Positions 27,169 to 36,172 of a stretch of DNA of 64,000 nucleotides are shown here, in pieces. This stretch comes from UBA11612 sp963662375 (GTDB lineage: Bacteria; Pseudomonadota; Alphaproteobacteria; Rhodospirillales; Rhodospirillaceae). The stretch is from assembly GCA_963662375.2 (NCBI GenBank), contig CAXXRP010000005.1, positions 496,001 through 560,000 on the forward strand, given 5' to 3'. The notes below the pieces were generated by a model. That model made no database searches, had not been told where the DNA came from, and worked only from the letters and a program-made list of their open reading frames with translations. Position 1 is the first letter of the stretch, and the number at the start of each line of letters is the position of its first letter. The position numbers and the translations under genes were made by a program.

Positions 27169-28329
27169 TCAGGGATTTTCTAATAACGAGTGAAGCTTGA
27201 TGAGATTACCGTCCGAATCTTTGATCAAATCTCCGCGATTATCGCACCGGAATATTTTTTTGTTTGTAAATCGATCGCAGACCTTGATGAATTCATTCAA
27301 TGTCAAATCGATTTCCCGAAGAGTATCCTCTATAGAGCGCCCCAAATAGGTCCATGGAAACTTTCCGTCGTGCCTCTCAACCATTATCGCGGCTTCCTCA
27401 CGACTTAGGCGGCGACGGCGGATATGATTATTGGCGATATCCGTTGCCCGGCCGAACCCAAATTTCAGATATTTGAAATAGTCATGTATGCCCGTTTGGT
27501 AGTTGTCGAGGTTTTCATAATTCGACAACGAACCTTCAACGTTCCCGTGATACGTTTCGAATCCGAAAGCCTGAGCGTACAGGGCGTTTGCATACCCATC
27601 CCAGGGGAAGTAATACCCCAAGAACACGCCCGTCACCTTGGCGTTTTGCAGCTCGTCTTCCGACGGATAAGTGTACTGAATTAGGTGACGCGGTTCGATG
27701 CCGTCCACGTTGAGCAAGTCTGATACCCTAAGTCCCAACAACCCACCGAATTCCTCAAGCCAGCGACGATCGAGTATATTGCTCTTTTCCGCGGCAGCCG
27801 GTCCTCTGTACTCATTTTGCGGATTTTCGCCCCAAATGATCATACGAATCCCTAGGTTAACTGCGACCCTAACTGGAACAGTAAAAATAGCGACATGCTC
27901 AGGCCAGGAGATATCGCCGATTTCAGTAAGGGAGAACTTGTTGAGCCTGCGGCGAACGACAGGATTTAATGACATCTCGACGTGATCCACGCCAAGATTT
28001 TTGATGTTCTCGATATTACGCCGCCCAATGTCGGACAACGAGTCGGTGGTCGCAGTAACGCAAAGCGGATTCAAGCCAACCTACAAAACGCGAATGACTT
28101 GGTACGTGCTATCCTTGCCGCCGCTCACCGGGATTAAACAGTCGTAATTACCGCCGTCCTTGAATTTATAACGATCGGTAATAACGCGGAATTGATTGAG
28201 CCGCCCATTCCAGTCGATGTTCTCGCGAACTTGATAGTTGCGGCACGCACTGCATACCCCGTCATCGTCTATGAAAAGGTCAGGCTTTGTTTCGGGATAA
28301 AGGCAAGAGCGGCAATACTGCATGGACAA
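27169..28329 (-). pseudogene. N-acetyl sugar amidotransferase (PseA/WbpG-like) with in-frame TAG
   Basis: A PP-loop ATPase family enzyme that amidates an activated sugar N-acetyl group. The N-terminal part has MQYCRSCLYPETKPDL (zinc-binding CxxC), VCSACRNYQ, and the PP-loop IPVSGGKDSTYQV. TAG at 28081-28083 then interrupts VIRVL/VGLNPLCVTATTD in the same frame. The rest runs on with DSLSDIGRRNIENI, GVFLGYYFPWDGYANA and later segments typical of the family, ending at 27169. Full length is 386 codons, normal for WbpG/PseA. Apart from the single TAG it looks intact, so recent mutation, readthrough or sequencing error are all possible. Confidence 0.8.
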
Positions 28330-28697
28330 TTAACTTCTCTGAACCCACTTTCGAGCGCTATTTAGCGGTCCAAGCACACGCAACGCAAGTAGGGAGGTGC
28401 TTTACAGGGCGCCAAAATTCGAATGGCCTCGATTTATTACAGGCGATTAATATACATCTAACTTTACCCATCCAAACGCATAGGCACCGCCTCCTCTGCC
28501 ACTGTGCGTGCCGCCGCCGATCGCCAATGAGTGAGCAGCATGCCGCTGCGAGGACATAATGGCGTATGAAAACCCTCTCAGAATACCACTGACATGGAAG
28601 TTTGATGTTGTCGCGAGTGGTGGAATAAGCCAACAAATACCATATTGCCGGAGCCGTCCGGCAGCGAGGCCCTTCGAAACTAGCAAGGAAGAGCGAG
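28330..28697. other. Divergent intergenic region between the amidotransferase operon and the synthase operon
   Basis: About 370 bases with no recognisable protein frame. Because transcription leaves in both directions, promoters for the leftward amidotransferase set and the rightward synthase operon should lie here. The rightward gene is preceded by AAGGAAGAGCG, a good ribosome binding site. Confidence 0.5.
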
Positions 28698-30266
28698 ATG
28701 AATGAGGTCGACATATCTTTCGAAGTATGCCGCCCTATCGAATCCAACGCGCACTTAGTTATGAAATGGCGTAACGATCCGGATACTCGCCAAACGTCCT
28801 TTCACCGCGAAGAAAAGCAGTGGGCGACGTTTTGGCCAGAATTTACGTCGTCGTATTTCAACGGGCCCGTACAATCTATTTTTGCGCGGCACGAGGAGAC
28901 GCGCGTTGCCTTTCTCAAATTCAACTCGCACCCACACCCAAAAAGCCTCGCTGGAAGGACAGTCGAGATTTCCATAAACGTATCGCCGAATTTTAGGGGC
29001 CAAGGCCTCGGCAGCCGTATTTTACAGTCCGCCCTCGATCACCTGGCCGAAGCGGGCGTGGATAGTGTTTACGCCGAGGTCCGCGCGGAAAACACGCAAT
29101 CCTTGAAAACTTTCGCGGCGGCCGGCTTTGAAGACCTGGGGGAGCACGAGAAGCGCGTGGATGATACCGGTGAGGCTTGCCGGATTCACAAATTTATCGC
29201 AGAACTCACACCGGCTTTTTGGCGGCGGGGCCATGTATATGTGGTTGCCGAGGCGGGCTCAAACTGGCGCATGGGCACAACGAAGCGTGACACCGCGATG
29301 GCTCGTGCGTTAATCGAGGCCGCGGCCGGTGCAGGCGCGGATGCGGTTAAATTCCAAACCTACCGCCCCGAAACCGTCTACGTAGCAAATGCCGGCGGTA
29401 GCGACTATCTGGCTGCAGCAGGCATCAAGGAAGACATACGCGAGATATTCGCCGACCTCGCCATGCCATATGAACTGTTGGGCGAACTCGCCGACTATTG
29501 TCGTGAACACAATGTCGATTTTATGAGCACCGGTTTCTCGGTGCAGGACCTCGAAGCAATCGACCCATTTGTCACAGTTCATAAAATCGCGTCGTACGAG
29601 ATTAGCCACCCGCGGCTCATCGACTTCGTCGCCCGGACGAACAAGCCCGTCTTGATGTCGACCGGGGCCAGCACCATGGAAGATATTGCCTGGGCCGTAG
29701 AACGATTCAGAACTGCAAAGGGCGGCGATCTTTGCCTTCTTCAGTGCACAGCGAAATACCCCGCACCTCTGAATGCGTTGAACGTCAGCGCTATTCCGAC
29801 ACTACAGCGCAGATTTCGAGCCGCCGCGGGCCTATCGGATCATAGCCGGGAACCTTCAATCGCAGCCGTCGCCGCGGTTGCCCTGGGTGCCCGGGCGATA
29901 GAAAAACATTTTACGCTAGACAATCGGCTACCGGGCCCGGACCACGCCTTTGCCGTAACTCCCACAGAACTGTCGCGCATGACTAGCGAAGTTCGCCTGG
30001 CGGAGAAGAGCCTCGGTGACGGCGTCAAGCGGGTACTGGCCGCTGAAGAGGAGTTAGCGCGCTACGCGAGGCGAGGTGTGCAGGCAACGAAGGATATTGC
30101 TCCAGGCGACGTGCTGTGCGAAGGCCAGAATTTTGACATTTTGCGGCCGGGCCAACAATCACTCGGTGCCCACCCCCGGCATCTTGGGTTGATTGATGGG
30201 CGGAAAGCGAGGCGCCCCATCTTGGAAGGGCATGGGATTGCTCCATCTGACGTCGAGGAGACGTGA
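28698..30266 (+). CDS. Fusion of GNAT acetyltransferase with nonulosonic acid synthase (PseH-PseI-like)
   Basis: A 522-residue protein with three parts. Residues 1-165 are a GNAT acetyltransferase (MKWRNDPDTRQTSF, acetyl-CoA motif SPNFRGQGLGSRIL, NTQSLKTFAAAGFED), like PseH, which acetylates the 4-amino sugar. Residues 178-455 are a NeuB-type PEP-condensing synthase (VVAEAGSNWRMG, AVKFQTYRPE, HKIASYEI, LQCTAKYPAP, AAGLSDHS, AIEKHFTLD). Residues 460-520 are a SAF/antifreeze-like domain. A fused pair would join two steps of one pathway. A HAD phosphatase overlaps its stop. Pse, Leg or Neu specificity cannot be fixed by eye; pseB and pseC favour pseudaminic acid. Confidence 0.88.
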   Translation: MNEVDISFEVCRPIESNAHLVMKWRNDPDTRQTSFHREEKQWATFWPEFTSSYFNGPVQSIFARHEETRVAFLKFNSHPHPKSLAGRTVEISINVSPNFRGQGLGSRILQSALDHLAEAGVDSVYAEVRAENTQSLKTFAAAGFEDLGEHEKRVDDTGEACRIHKFIAELTPAFWRRGHVYVVAEAGSNWRMGTTKRDTAMARALIEAAAGAGADAVKFQTYRPETVYVANAGGSDYLAAAGIKEDIREIFADLAMPYELLGELADYCREHNVDFMSTGFSVQDLEAIDPFVTVHKIASYEISHPRLIDFVARTNKPVLMSTGASTMEDIAWAVERFRTAKGGDLCLLQCTAKYPAPLNALNVSAIPTLQRRFRAAAGLSDHSREPSIAAVAAVALGARAIEKHFTLDNRLPGPDHAFAVTPTELSRMTSEVRLAEKSLGDGVKRVLAAEEELARYARRGVQATKDIAPGDVLCEGQNFDILRPGQQSLGAHPRHLGLIDGRKARRPILEGHGIAPSDVEET

Positions 30267-30919
30267 TTGTGTCGGGAGGTGAGCGCGGACTGTTTCTTGA
30301 TCTTGACGGTACGGCAGCTGATAGCCTGCACGTCATGCGGTGTGTTTATGATCAATTCCTGGCGCAATACGATCGCGCCGGAACCAACGAGGAGTTTGCA
30401 CGCCTAAACGGTCCTAGCCTCAAGAAGGTCATCGCCGCGCTTCGGCAAGACCACGCCCTAAGCGACTCAATCGAAGAATTGACGGCGTGTTATACAGCTC
30501 TATTGACCGAACAATACAAATCGGTGCGCCCCAATCAAGGAGCCGTTCCGCTTATCGATAGCGCGGTTGCTTCGGGATGGCGTATTGCCGTCGTAACGTC
30601 GAACACTTTTGACATCGTCTCTGCGTGGCTTAGCGCTGTCGGCCTGAGCGACAAAATAGAGACAGTTATTACAGGTGAGATGGTTGTCCACGGAAAACCT
30701 AATCCCGAGCCCTATATGAAGGCGCTCCGCGCATGCCGGTGCAATGCCGCGGCGTCGATTGCAATCGAGGACACCCCTACTGGCGCCGCAAGTGCGCTCT
30801 CCGCGTGTATCCCGACATTTGCACTTGTGAGGGAAAGCACTCGCGCGGCACCGTGGCCCGACGGCGTACGATGCGTCGATACGCTTGACAGAGTCAGACT
30901 CAGCATAATGTCCAGCTAA
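30263..30919 (+). CDS. HAD-family phosphatase
   Basis: A haloacid dehalogenase-like hydrolase of 218 residues. Motif I is LFLDLDGTAADS (nucleophile Asp14, acid Asp16), motif II is VVTSNTFDIV, the lysine of motif III is in MVVHGKPNPEPY, and motif IV is IAIEDTPTGAASA. A cap domain sits between motifs I and II. The GTG start at 30263 overlaps the synthase stop (GTGA), so translation is coupled. In this position a role in nonulosonic acid phosphate metabolism is reasonable (inference), although PseI-type synthases do not need a 9-phosphatase. Confidence 0.82.
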   Translation: MIVSGGERGLFLDLDGTAADSLHVMRCVYDQFLAQYDRAGTNEEFARLNGPSLKKVIAALRQDHALSDSIEELTACYTALLTEQYKSVRPNQGAVPLIDSAVASGWRIAVVTSNTFDIVSAWLSAVGLSDKIETVITGEMVVHGKPNPEPYMKALRACRCNAAASIAIEDTPTGAASALSACIPTFALVRESTRAAPWPDGVRCVDTLDRVRLSIMSS

Positions 30920-30923
30920 CGAC

Positions 30924-31640
30924 GTGGCGCTTAAGGTTCACTCTTTTGGCCGCATACAGGCCCACGACCGGGGACCGACACCCTACGCACCAGATGCCGA
31001 AACTGCTCAAAAAATTGACGTTGCATGGACCGGCGCGTTGCAAAATCGCGATCGGCCTATATCTAATCGAAAAATATTCAGTGTCTTGCAAGTAAACGGC
31101 CAAGCCGTTTTGGGACATTTCGTTGAATACAAGTGGTTCGTTGCGCAACGCCGGAATGCAACGATATTCCACACCCTTCGTGTCCAGCCGCTAGCGGTAA
31201 CTGGTGTGCTTCGGTGCGATGCCGGTGTGGTTATTGGCCAGCGGTCACGCCACGTGACGCAAGATTCTGGCCTGTGGGAATTGGTTCCGTCTGGCGGTTT
31301 GGATGATGAAAGCCCTACCTGGAAGGGGCAGATGGATATAGAAGCTCACATTCTAAAAGAATTGAGTGAAGAGATCGGCCTAACGTCTGCAGCCATTTCC
31401 AAGACCACGTTCTTGTGCCTTGTTGAGGACACGGAACAGCACGTCTTCGATATTGCATTGGAACTCATGGCTCATATATCGGCTGATCAAATCCACGAAG
31501 CCTTCAGTCAACTACACAACGACGAATACATAAAAATAGCCGTTGTCCCGGACGACCAAATCGACGCATACCTACGCAAAGAGGATGCGCATTTGACCCC
31601 CTTATCCCGCCTTCTCATTCAGGTAATTAAAGACAAATAG
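30924..31640 (+). CDS. Nudix-like hydrolase
   Basis: 238 residues. The N-terminal half (AWTGALQNRDRPISNRKIFS) is unassigned. The C-terminal half contains a Nudix-box-like helix AHILKELSEEIGL preceded by LVPSGGLDDES. It fits G-x5-E-x7-R-E-x2-E-E-x-G-U, except that Lys replaces the first Arg and extra residues lie after the first Gly. It follows the HAD gene by 4 bases (GTG start), as part of the synthase operon. It may hydrolyse or sense a nucleotide sugar, but the substrate is unknown. The family call rests mainly on the helix and the fold-like pattern. Confidence 0.6.
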   Translation: MALKVHSFGRIQAHDRGPTPYAPDAETAQKIDVAWTGALQNRDRPISNRKIFSVLQVNGQAVLGHFVEYKWFVAQRRNATIFHTLRVQPLAVTGVLRCDAGVVIGQRSRHVTQDSGLWELVPSGGLDDESPTWKGQMDIEAHILKELSEEIGLTSAAISKTTFLCLVEDTEQHVFDIALELMAHISADQIHEAFSQLHNDEYIKIAVVPDDQIDAYLRKEDAHLTPLSRLLIQVIKDK

Positions 31641-31676
31641 CTGCGCCCCTGACAACCGACAGGGTGCGAATATCCT

Positions 31677-32321
31677 TCACCCACGTTTTTCAAAAACCCA
31701 CCAGGTAAGATTGTCGAGCCCGCTTATTCGCTTCCAAAAAAAACCGTAGCCCGCGACTTCGAGGTCGGGAAAATTTTCCAGATAGAACGCACCGAAATCT
31801 CGCTTAAAGAGCGCCTCTCTTTGCTCACGGTACGGAATTTCTACTGGCCTATCTGAAAAATACTCCACACATCCAATGTACCGCCCTGACACCCTGTGTA
31901 TTTCCCTGCAGGAAGCAAGCAAATCGTCAGGGTGGATATGGATCAAAACGCCAGATGTAAAAGCAAAGTCGACCGCGCCATCTGGAAGCGCGATGCTGCT
32001 AGCCACTCCATCCAACGCCCTTTCACCAGTGACTACGCTATCATCGACCAAAATCTTGCGGGCCGTTTCATTGGGCTCAACCGCATATAGCGCCGCCGGG
32101 CACAGCCCACTTAAAGCTCGAAGGTTCAACCCAATGTTTGCGCCAACCTCAAGTATGCTTCTGGGCGGAGCACCAGCGACAACGCGTAATATTTCTGCCC
32201 AACATTGGGTTCTGGCGGCGATGGCCTCAACGTTGGGGTCATTGCGGTTAATGTACGCATCCCCAAAATCGCCGCGCCAAAGTTGCTCCTGAAATGTGTT
32301 CGGTGAATTATTCGTAACCAT
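31677..32321 (-). CDS. Pseudaminic acid biosynthesis-associated methylase
   Basis: A SAM-dependent methyltransferase of 214 residues, starting near NTFQEQLWRGDFGDAYINRN. That start is a hallmark of the methylase subfamily found with pseudaminic acid clusters. The SAM loop is ILEVGANIGLNLRAL near 56. It also has ALYAVEPNETARKIL, PDGAVDFAFTSGVLIHIHPDDL and the C-terminal GYGFFWKRISGLDNLTWWVFEK. It probably methylates the nonulosonic acid or a precursor. It converges with the synthase operon and is followed by an SpsF-like gene on the same strand, 36 bases away. Confidence 0.88.
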   Translation of the reverse strand: MVTNNSPNTFQEQLWRGDFGDAYINRNDPNVEAIAARTQCWAEILRVVAGAPPRSILEVGANIGLNLRALSGLCPAALYAVEPNETARKILVDDSVVTGERALDGVASSIALPDGAVDFAFTSGVLIHIHPDDLLASCREIHRVSGRYIGCVEYFSDRPVEIPYREQREALFKRDFGAFYLENFPDLEVAGYGFFWKRISGLDNLTWWVFEKRG

Positions 32322-32357
32322 ACTTTAAATCCTGGCGATCAAATTCGAGACTACTTC

Positions 32358-33074
32358 CTACTTGAGATGGGCATTTAACGCCACGATTTCAGGATGAGCT
32401 TGAGCTGTTGCAAGAACTTCCGCAAATGATGGTACGGCAGGCGGAGGTGGAAGCTTGGCGTATAGTGCGCGGAAAAAGGACAAATCCTCGGGATAGTCGA
32501 GGGTCCAACGGAGCCCGCTGAAGTCTCCATCGGCATTTACGACAATCCCATGGCTGAACTGCTGATTTCTACGGATCCACGGCGTCACGTGCTCGCGATC
32601 CGCCTGCTCAGTAGCCGAGGCCGCCGCTTTTTCTAACACGTCAGTGCTAAAAACCTCAGTATCTAGCCCCTTAGGCCAAGACCGGGGGGCGAGATTGCTG
32701 CAATACGCAGCGCCGGTTTCATAAAAACGCTCGAGAACACGGCCCGACACTGAGGGATCGATCAGGGGGCAGTCACTCGTGACGCGCATGATTACATCCG
32801 CTCCACAAGCCTGGGCCGCGCTGTGATACCGCCCTAAAACATCCGTGTCATCGCCTCGGTACACACGGACGCCCAGTCGTCTCGCTTCTGAAGCGATCGA
32901 ATCATTACTGGCCGCATCAGGCACCGCACAAACCACGTGGTCCACCCCCGGTATCGCCAGAACCCGGCCGAGTACGTGTGCCAGAACGGTTTGACCCACA
33001 ATATCTTTCAGAACCTTGCCGGGAAGCCTGGTCGAACCCATTCGCGCTTGTACAATAACTGCTACACCTGACAT
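32358..33074 (-). CDS. SpsF/PseF-like cytidylyltransferase-family protein
   Basis: A GT-A-fold nucleotidyltransferase of 238 residues: VIVQARMGSTRLPGKVLKDI (nucleotide-binding signature), VVCAVPDAASND, VYRGDDTDVLGRYHSAA, and RVTSDCPLIDPSV (metal-binding DCP). In the C-terminal half it has KGLDTEVFS, REHVTPWIRRN and LRWTLDYPEDL. This is the CMP-sugar synthetase-like SpsF family; in pseudaminic acid clusters a related enzyme (PseF) makes CMP-Pse. A second paralogue lies at 36.2 kb. Which one activates the nonulosonic acid is not clear. Confidence 0.82.
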   Translation of the reverse strand: MSGVAVIVQARMGSTRLPGKVLKDIVGQTVLAHVLGRVLAIPGVDHVVCAVPDAASNDSIASEARRLGVRVYRGDDTDVLGRYHSAAQACGADVIMRVTSDCPLIDPSVSGRVLERFYETGAAYCSNLAPRSWPKGLDTEVFSTDVLEKAAASATEQADREHVTPWIRRNQQFSHGIVVNADGDFSGLRWTLDYPEDLSFFRALYAKLPPPPAVPSFAEVLATAQAHPEIVALNAHLK

Positions 33075-33380
33075 TTTAACACTGCCTTGCGGAAAAATGG
33101 ACTTAATATTAGCGCTTTCTAAATTGCCGATCCTGTATCAGTTCAGCAATAAAACCTTGGCATGGCTACTATCCCATCAGGCCAGCAGAACCTGGTAGGC
33201 GTTCTTCCGAGGCGGGTGAACACATCGTTAAATTGACTCGACTAGAAGTTCCATATACTAGGTGCCATTTATAATTTCGAACACACCAACCACGTATCGT
33301 GTGGGAGGTTACTATTTGACACGCTCACGATATATTAAGTGTGTACTAGTCTGGAAAGTAAGTGAATTCAGGGGCATTAG
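33075..33380. other. Divergent intergenic region
   Basis: Just over 300 AT-rich bases between the leftward SpsF-like gene and the rightward surface carbohydrate gene. No protein-like frame is seen. It should carry promoters for both sides; AGGGGC at 33370-33375 is the ribosome binding site that supports the TTG start at 33381. Confidence 0.45.
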
Positions 33381-34715
33381 TTGAGCAACATCCATCCCGT
33401 CGTATACCTCGCCATGGAAATCAAAAATCGCGAAATTGATTCGCGATTTGTCATCGCCCTTCATCTTCTTAACGCTGGCATAAATGTCGTAATTGGGCAG
33501 CAGTGGAGCATATTTGCTAATGTTAGCAGCCTACCACCCGGGCTAATTCTCTTTAAGACCGTTAATGATATTCAAGCCAAGAATATGGAGGCGTTTTATC
33601 AACATGGGCATATCGTCGCGGCGACCGATGAAGAGGTTCTTTTATGCGCTGAAGAAGCCTGCTTCTGTTGTGCTTTCAGCAAACTCGCCGCGGACAATTG
33701 CCACCTCTTTTATGCGCAAAGCGATCAACATAAGTTAGCAGTAGAGTCCAACTTTCCTGGGTTGCGAGGGAAGGTTGTCGTCACTGGCAATCCTCGCGTT
33801 GATGCCGCGCGACAATCCGAGCGCGCTAAATTTGCCAACGAAGCTGCCGAAATCCGCAAAAAAATAGGGCCCTTTATTCTGTTCAACACTAATTACGCCA
33901 TAGTTAACAGCGTATGGGGCGACATCAACGCTGTCTTAAGTTTAAGTGTGCGCGCTGGTACGGTAGACATAAAAAACGAAGCCAGTATTAACGCGTTTAG
34001 AGCCGGAGCGAAGTGGGAGTTAAACAATAGGGACGAATTTCTAAAGCTCTTGCAGTGGTCGACAGACAATATAAACACCCACAGCATCGTAATTCGGCCC
34101 CATCCACGCGAAAAAGAGGGGTATTGGGAAGGACTCTTCGCCATCCATCCGAACGTGAAAATCATACCTCGCTCTTACCATATGCCGTGGATTATGGCTG
34201 CGGATCTCCTAATTCATACAAGCTGCACGACGGGACTTGAAGCCGCCCTACTCAATAAGGCAGTGCTCAATCTTGTGCCCGCGCCCGACCCTGTGTGGCC
34301 GCGGTTGACGAATACTGTCAATCCATGTTTCTCGACTTGGTCGGACGCGGCGCAAGTCATCACGAGTTTTATCACCGGGAAATCGAGCACCCTAAACGAG
34401 ACGCGCGTTTTTCAAGAAGAACTCAAGAGATATTTCCCAAATTTTCAGGGGAGCGATGCAGCGTCTAACATTGCCCAAGCTTCTATCGAAGCGCTTTCTC
34501 ACCATGGCGCGACGCCGGATCCGTCGTACAGATGGAATGCAATCGGCAAGGGGTTTACGGGAATATCGCGTGATTCTATTTTAACCGACAAGCTATCGTT
34601 CACAGCCGCCGAAGCCGAAAGCCACCTAAAAGACCTGCACCAGAGAATTGGGCTTCAACGCCGTGTGAAAATTTTCAAGATCGACGATAGCCTGTTTAGG
34701 CTAACTCCATACTAA
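33381..34715 (+). CDS. Surface carbohydrate biosynthesis protein, GT-B-like
   Basis: A 444-residue protein of the surface polysaccharide biosynthesis family related to CDP-glycerol-type and GT-B transferases. The N-terminal segment VVYLAMEIKNREIDSRFVIALHLLNAG is characteristic. Also seen are VVTGNPRVDAARQSE, IVIRPHPREKEGYW, and the acceptor/nucleotide-side loop ADLLIHTSCTTGLEAALLNKAVL. The TTG start keeps the conserved HPVVYL and has AGGGGC upstream; an ATG inside at 33414 would cut into the family motif. It likely transfers or assembles a sugar on the cell surface glycan. It leads the rightward set that ends at 39.0 kb. Confidence 0.78.
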   Translation: MSNIHPVVYLAMEIKNREIDSRFVIALHLLNAGINVVIGQQWSIFANVSSLPPGLILFKTVNDIQAKNMEAFYQHGHIVAATDEEVLLCAEEACFCCAFSKLAADNCHLFYAQSDQHKLAVESNFPGLRGKVVVTGNPRVDAARQSERAKFANEAAEIRKKIGPFILFNTNYAIVNSVWGDINAVLSLSVRAGTVDIKNEASINAFRAGAKWELNNRDEFLKLLQWSTDNINTHSIVIRPHPREKEGYWEGLFAIHPNVKIIPRSYHMPWIMAADLLIHTSCTTGLEAALLNKAVLNLVPAPDPVWPRLTNTVNPCFSTWSDAAQVITSFITGKSSTLNETRVFQEELKRYFPNFQGSDAASNIAQASIEALSHHGATPDPSYRWNAIGKGFTGISRDSILTDKLSFTAAEAESHLKDLHQRIGLQRRVKIFKIDDSLFRLTPY

Positions 34716-34870
34716 GGCATGGTTTCATTTTATAGTAACGTCTCGGTATCGTCGATTTTACAATCCGCCAGATACCGTGCGCCTTGTTTTCCTGAGATAT
34801 CCATTCATCCCTTGGCTTCGACCAGACACACTGTTATGCCGGACGCTTGTAGACAAGCAAAGGGCCAGTT

Positions 34871-36148
34871 ATGAGCAAGCTTGCCATGCTCGGGGGCACG
34901 CCAGCCGTTCAAGAGCCGTTGCGTGTGTACAGGACTATTGGTAACGAAGAAGCAGCGGCCGTCGCGAAGGTCATGGACTCCGGTATGTTAAGCGGATTCG
35001 TGGGCGCCTTTTGCCCGGAATTCAATGGCGGCGAGGAAGTCCAAGCACTCGAAAAAGAATGGGCCGAGGCATTCGGAGTCCGACACGCTGTTACCGTTAA
35101 CTCGAATACGTCTGGCCTGATCGCCGCGCTGGGTGCACTGGGCCTTGGGCCGGGCGACGAAGTCATTGTTCCGCCATTTAGCATGTCGGCGACTGCTATG
35201 GCGCCTCTCTTTTACGGTGGCATTCCTGTTTTTGTTGATGTTGAGCCGAACTTCTTTTGTCTCGATGCCGACAAAGTCGAGGACGCAATAACGTCCCGCA
35301 CACGAGTAATTCTAGCGGTGAACCTATTCGGCTTGCCCGCGGACCTTTTACGACTTAGGCAGCTTGCGGATAAGTATGGACTGTTCCTTGTCGAAGACAA
35401 TGCACAAAGTCCGCTGGCCAAGTAGGGAAATCTTTTTGCCGGAACTGTGGGCCACGTAGGTGTATTTAGCCTGAATTATCATAAACATTTCCATGCTGGC
35501 GAAGGAGGAATCTGCACGACTGATGATACCCGCCTGGCGGATCGTATGCGTATGATTCGCAACCATGGTGAAAATGCCGCTGATGAGTTGGGAGACGGCG
35601 ATTATACAAATCTCATTGGTTTTAACTTTCGCATGACGGAACTCAGCGCAGCGATTGGGCGCGAACAACTAAAGAAGGCGCCGGAACTTGTGGCGAAAAG
35701 GGTCGAAATCGCGGAGCGGCTAACGGCGCAACTTTCTGATTTGGATGGGTTGACGCCTCCTCAGGTACGAGAGAGTTGCACTCACGTATATTATTTGTGG
35801 GCCGCACAGTACGACGAAAGTATCGTGGGCGTGCCGCGCGAAATGTTCGCCAAGGCCCTGGCAGCAGAGGGCGTACCGAACTCGGTAGGGTATGTTAAAC
35901 CCCTATACCTTCTCCCAACTTTTCAACGTCGCATTGCCATCGGCCCTGAAGGTTTCCCGTTCACTCTATCGAATATCACCTACCCCGAGGGCTTATGCCC
36001 TGTCGTTGAGCGGCTATATAAAAGTGGGATTCTGGAGTATTTTATCTGCTCTTACGATCCAACTGATACCCAAGTGGAACAAATTATAACCGCGTTCCGC
36101 AAAGTGTATGCTGAGCGCAAGACCTTAGCCCGAGCATCAACGGCGTAG
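34871..36148 (+). pseudogene. DegT/DnrJ/EryC1 aminotransferase with in-frame TAG
   Basis: A PLP sugar aminotransferase of 425 codons. The first half has TVNSNTSGLIAALGALGLG, VIVPPFSMSATAMAP and FLVEDNAQSPLAK. TAG at 35423-35425 interrupts it, and the frame continues GNLFAGTVGHVGVFSLNYHKHFHAGEGG, which contains the catalytic Lys (YHKH). In the family the interrupted spot is usually Tyr or another residue in AKYxGxxAGT, so a single-base change from TAC or TAT would be enough. Everything else is well conserved, including NHGENA and NFRMTELSAAIG. Without readthrough the product lacks the PLP lysine. Likely role: amination of a nucleotide-keto-sugar for the glycan. Confidence 0.82.
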
Positions 36149-36172
36149 AACGGCGCCGTAGGGATCAGCCGA

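Noticed and set aside
23127..35425. TAG reassigned to a sense codon, suggested by three in-frame TAGs
   Set aside because: dcd, the AGCS symporter, the autotransporter and the prepilin peptidase end at TAG at the normal family length. Genome-wide reassignment is therefore excluded; local suppression remains open.
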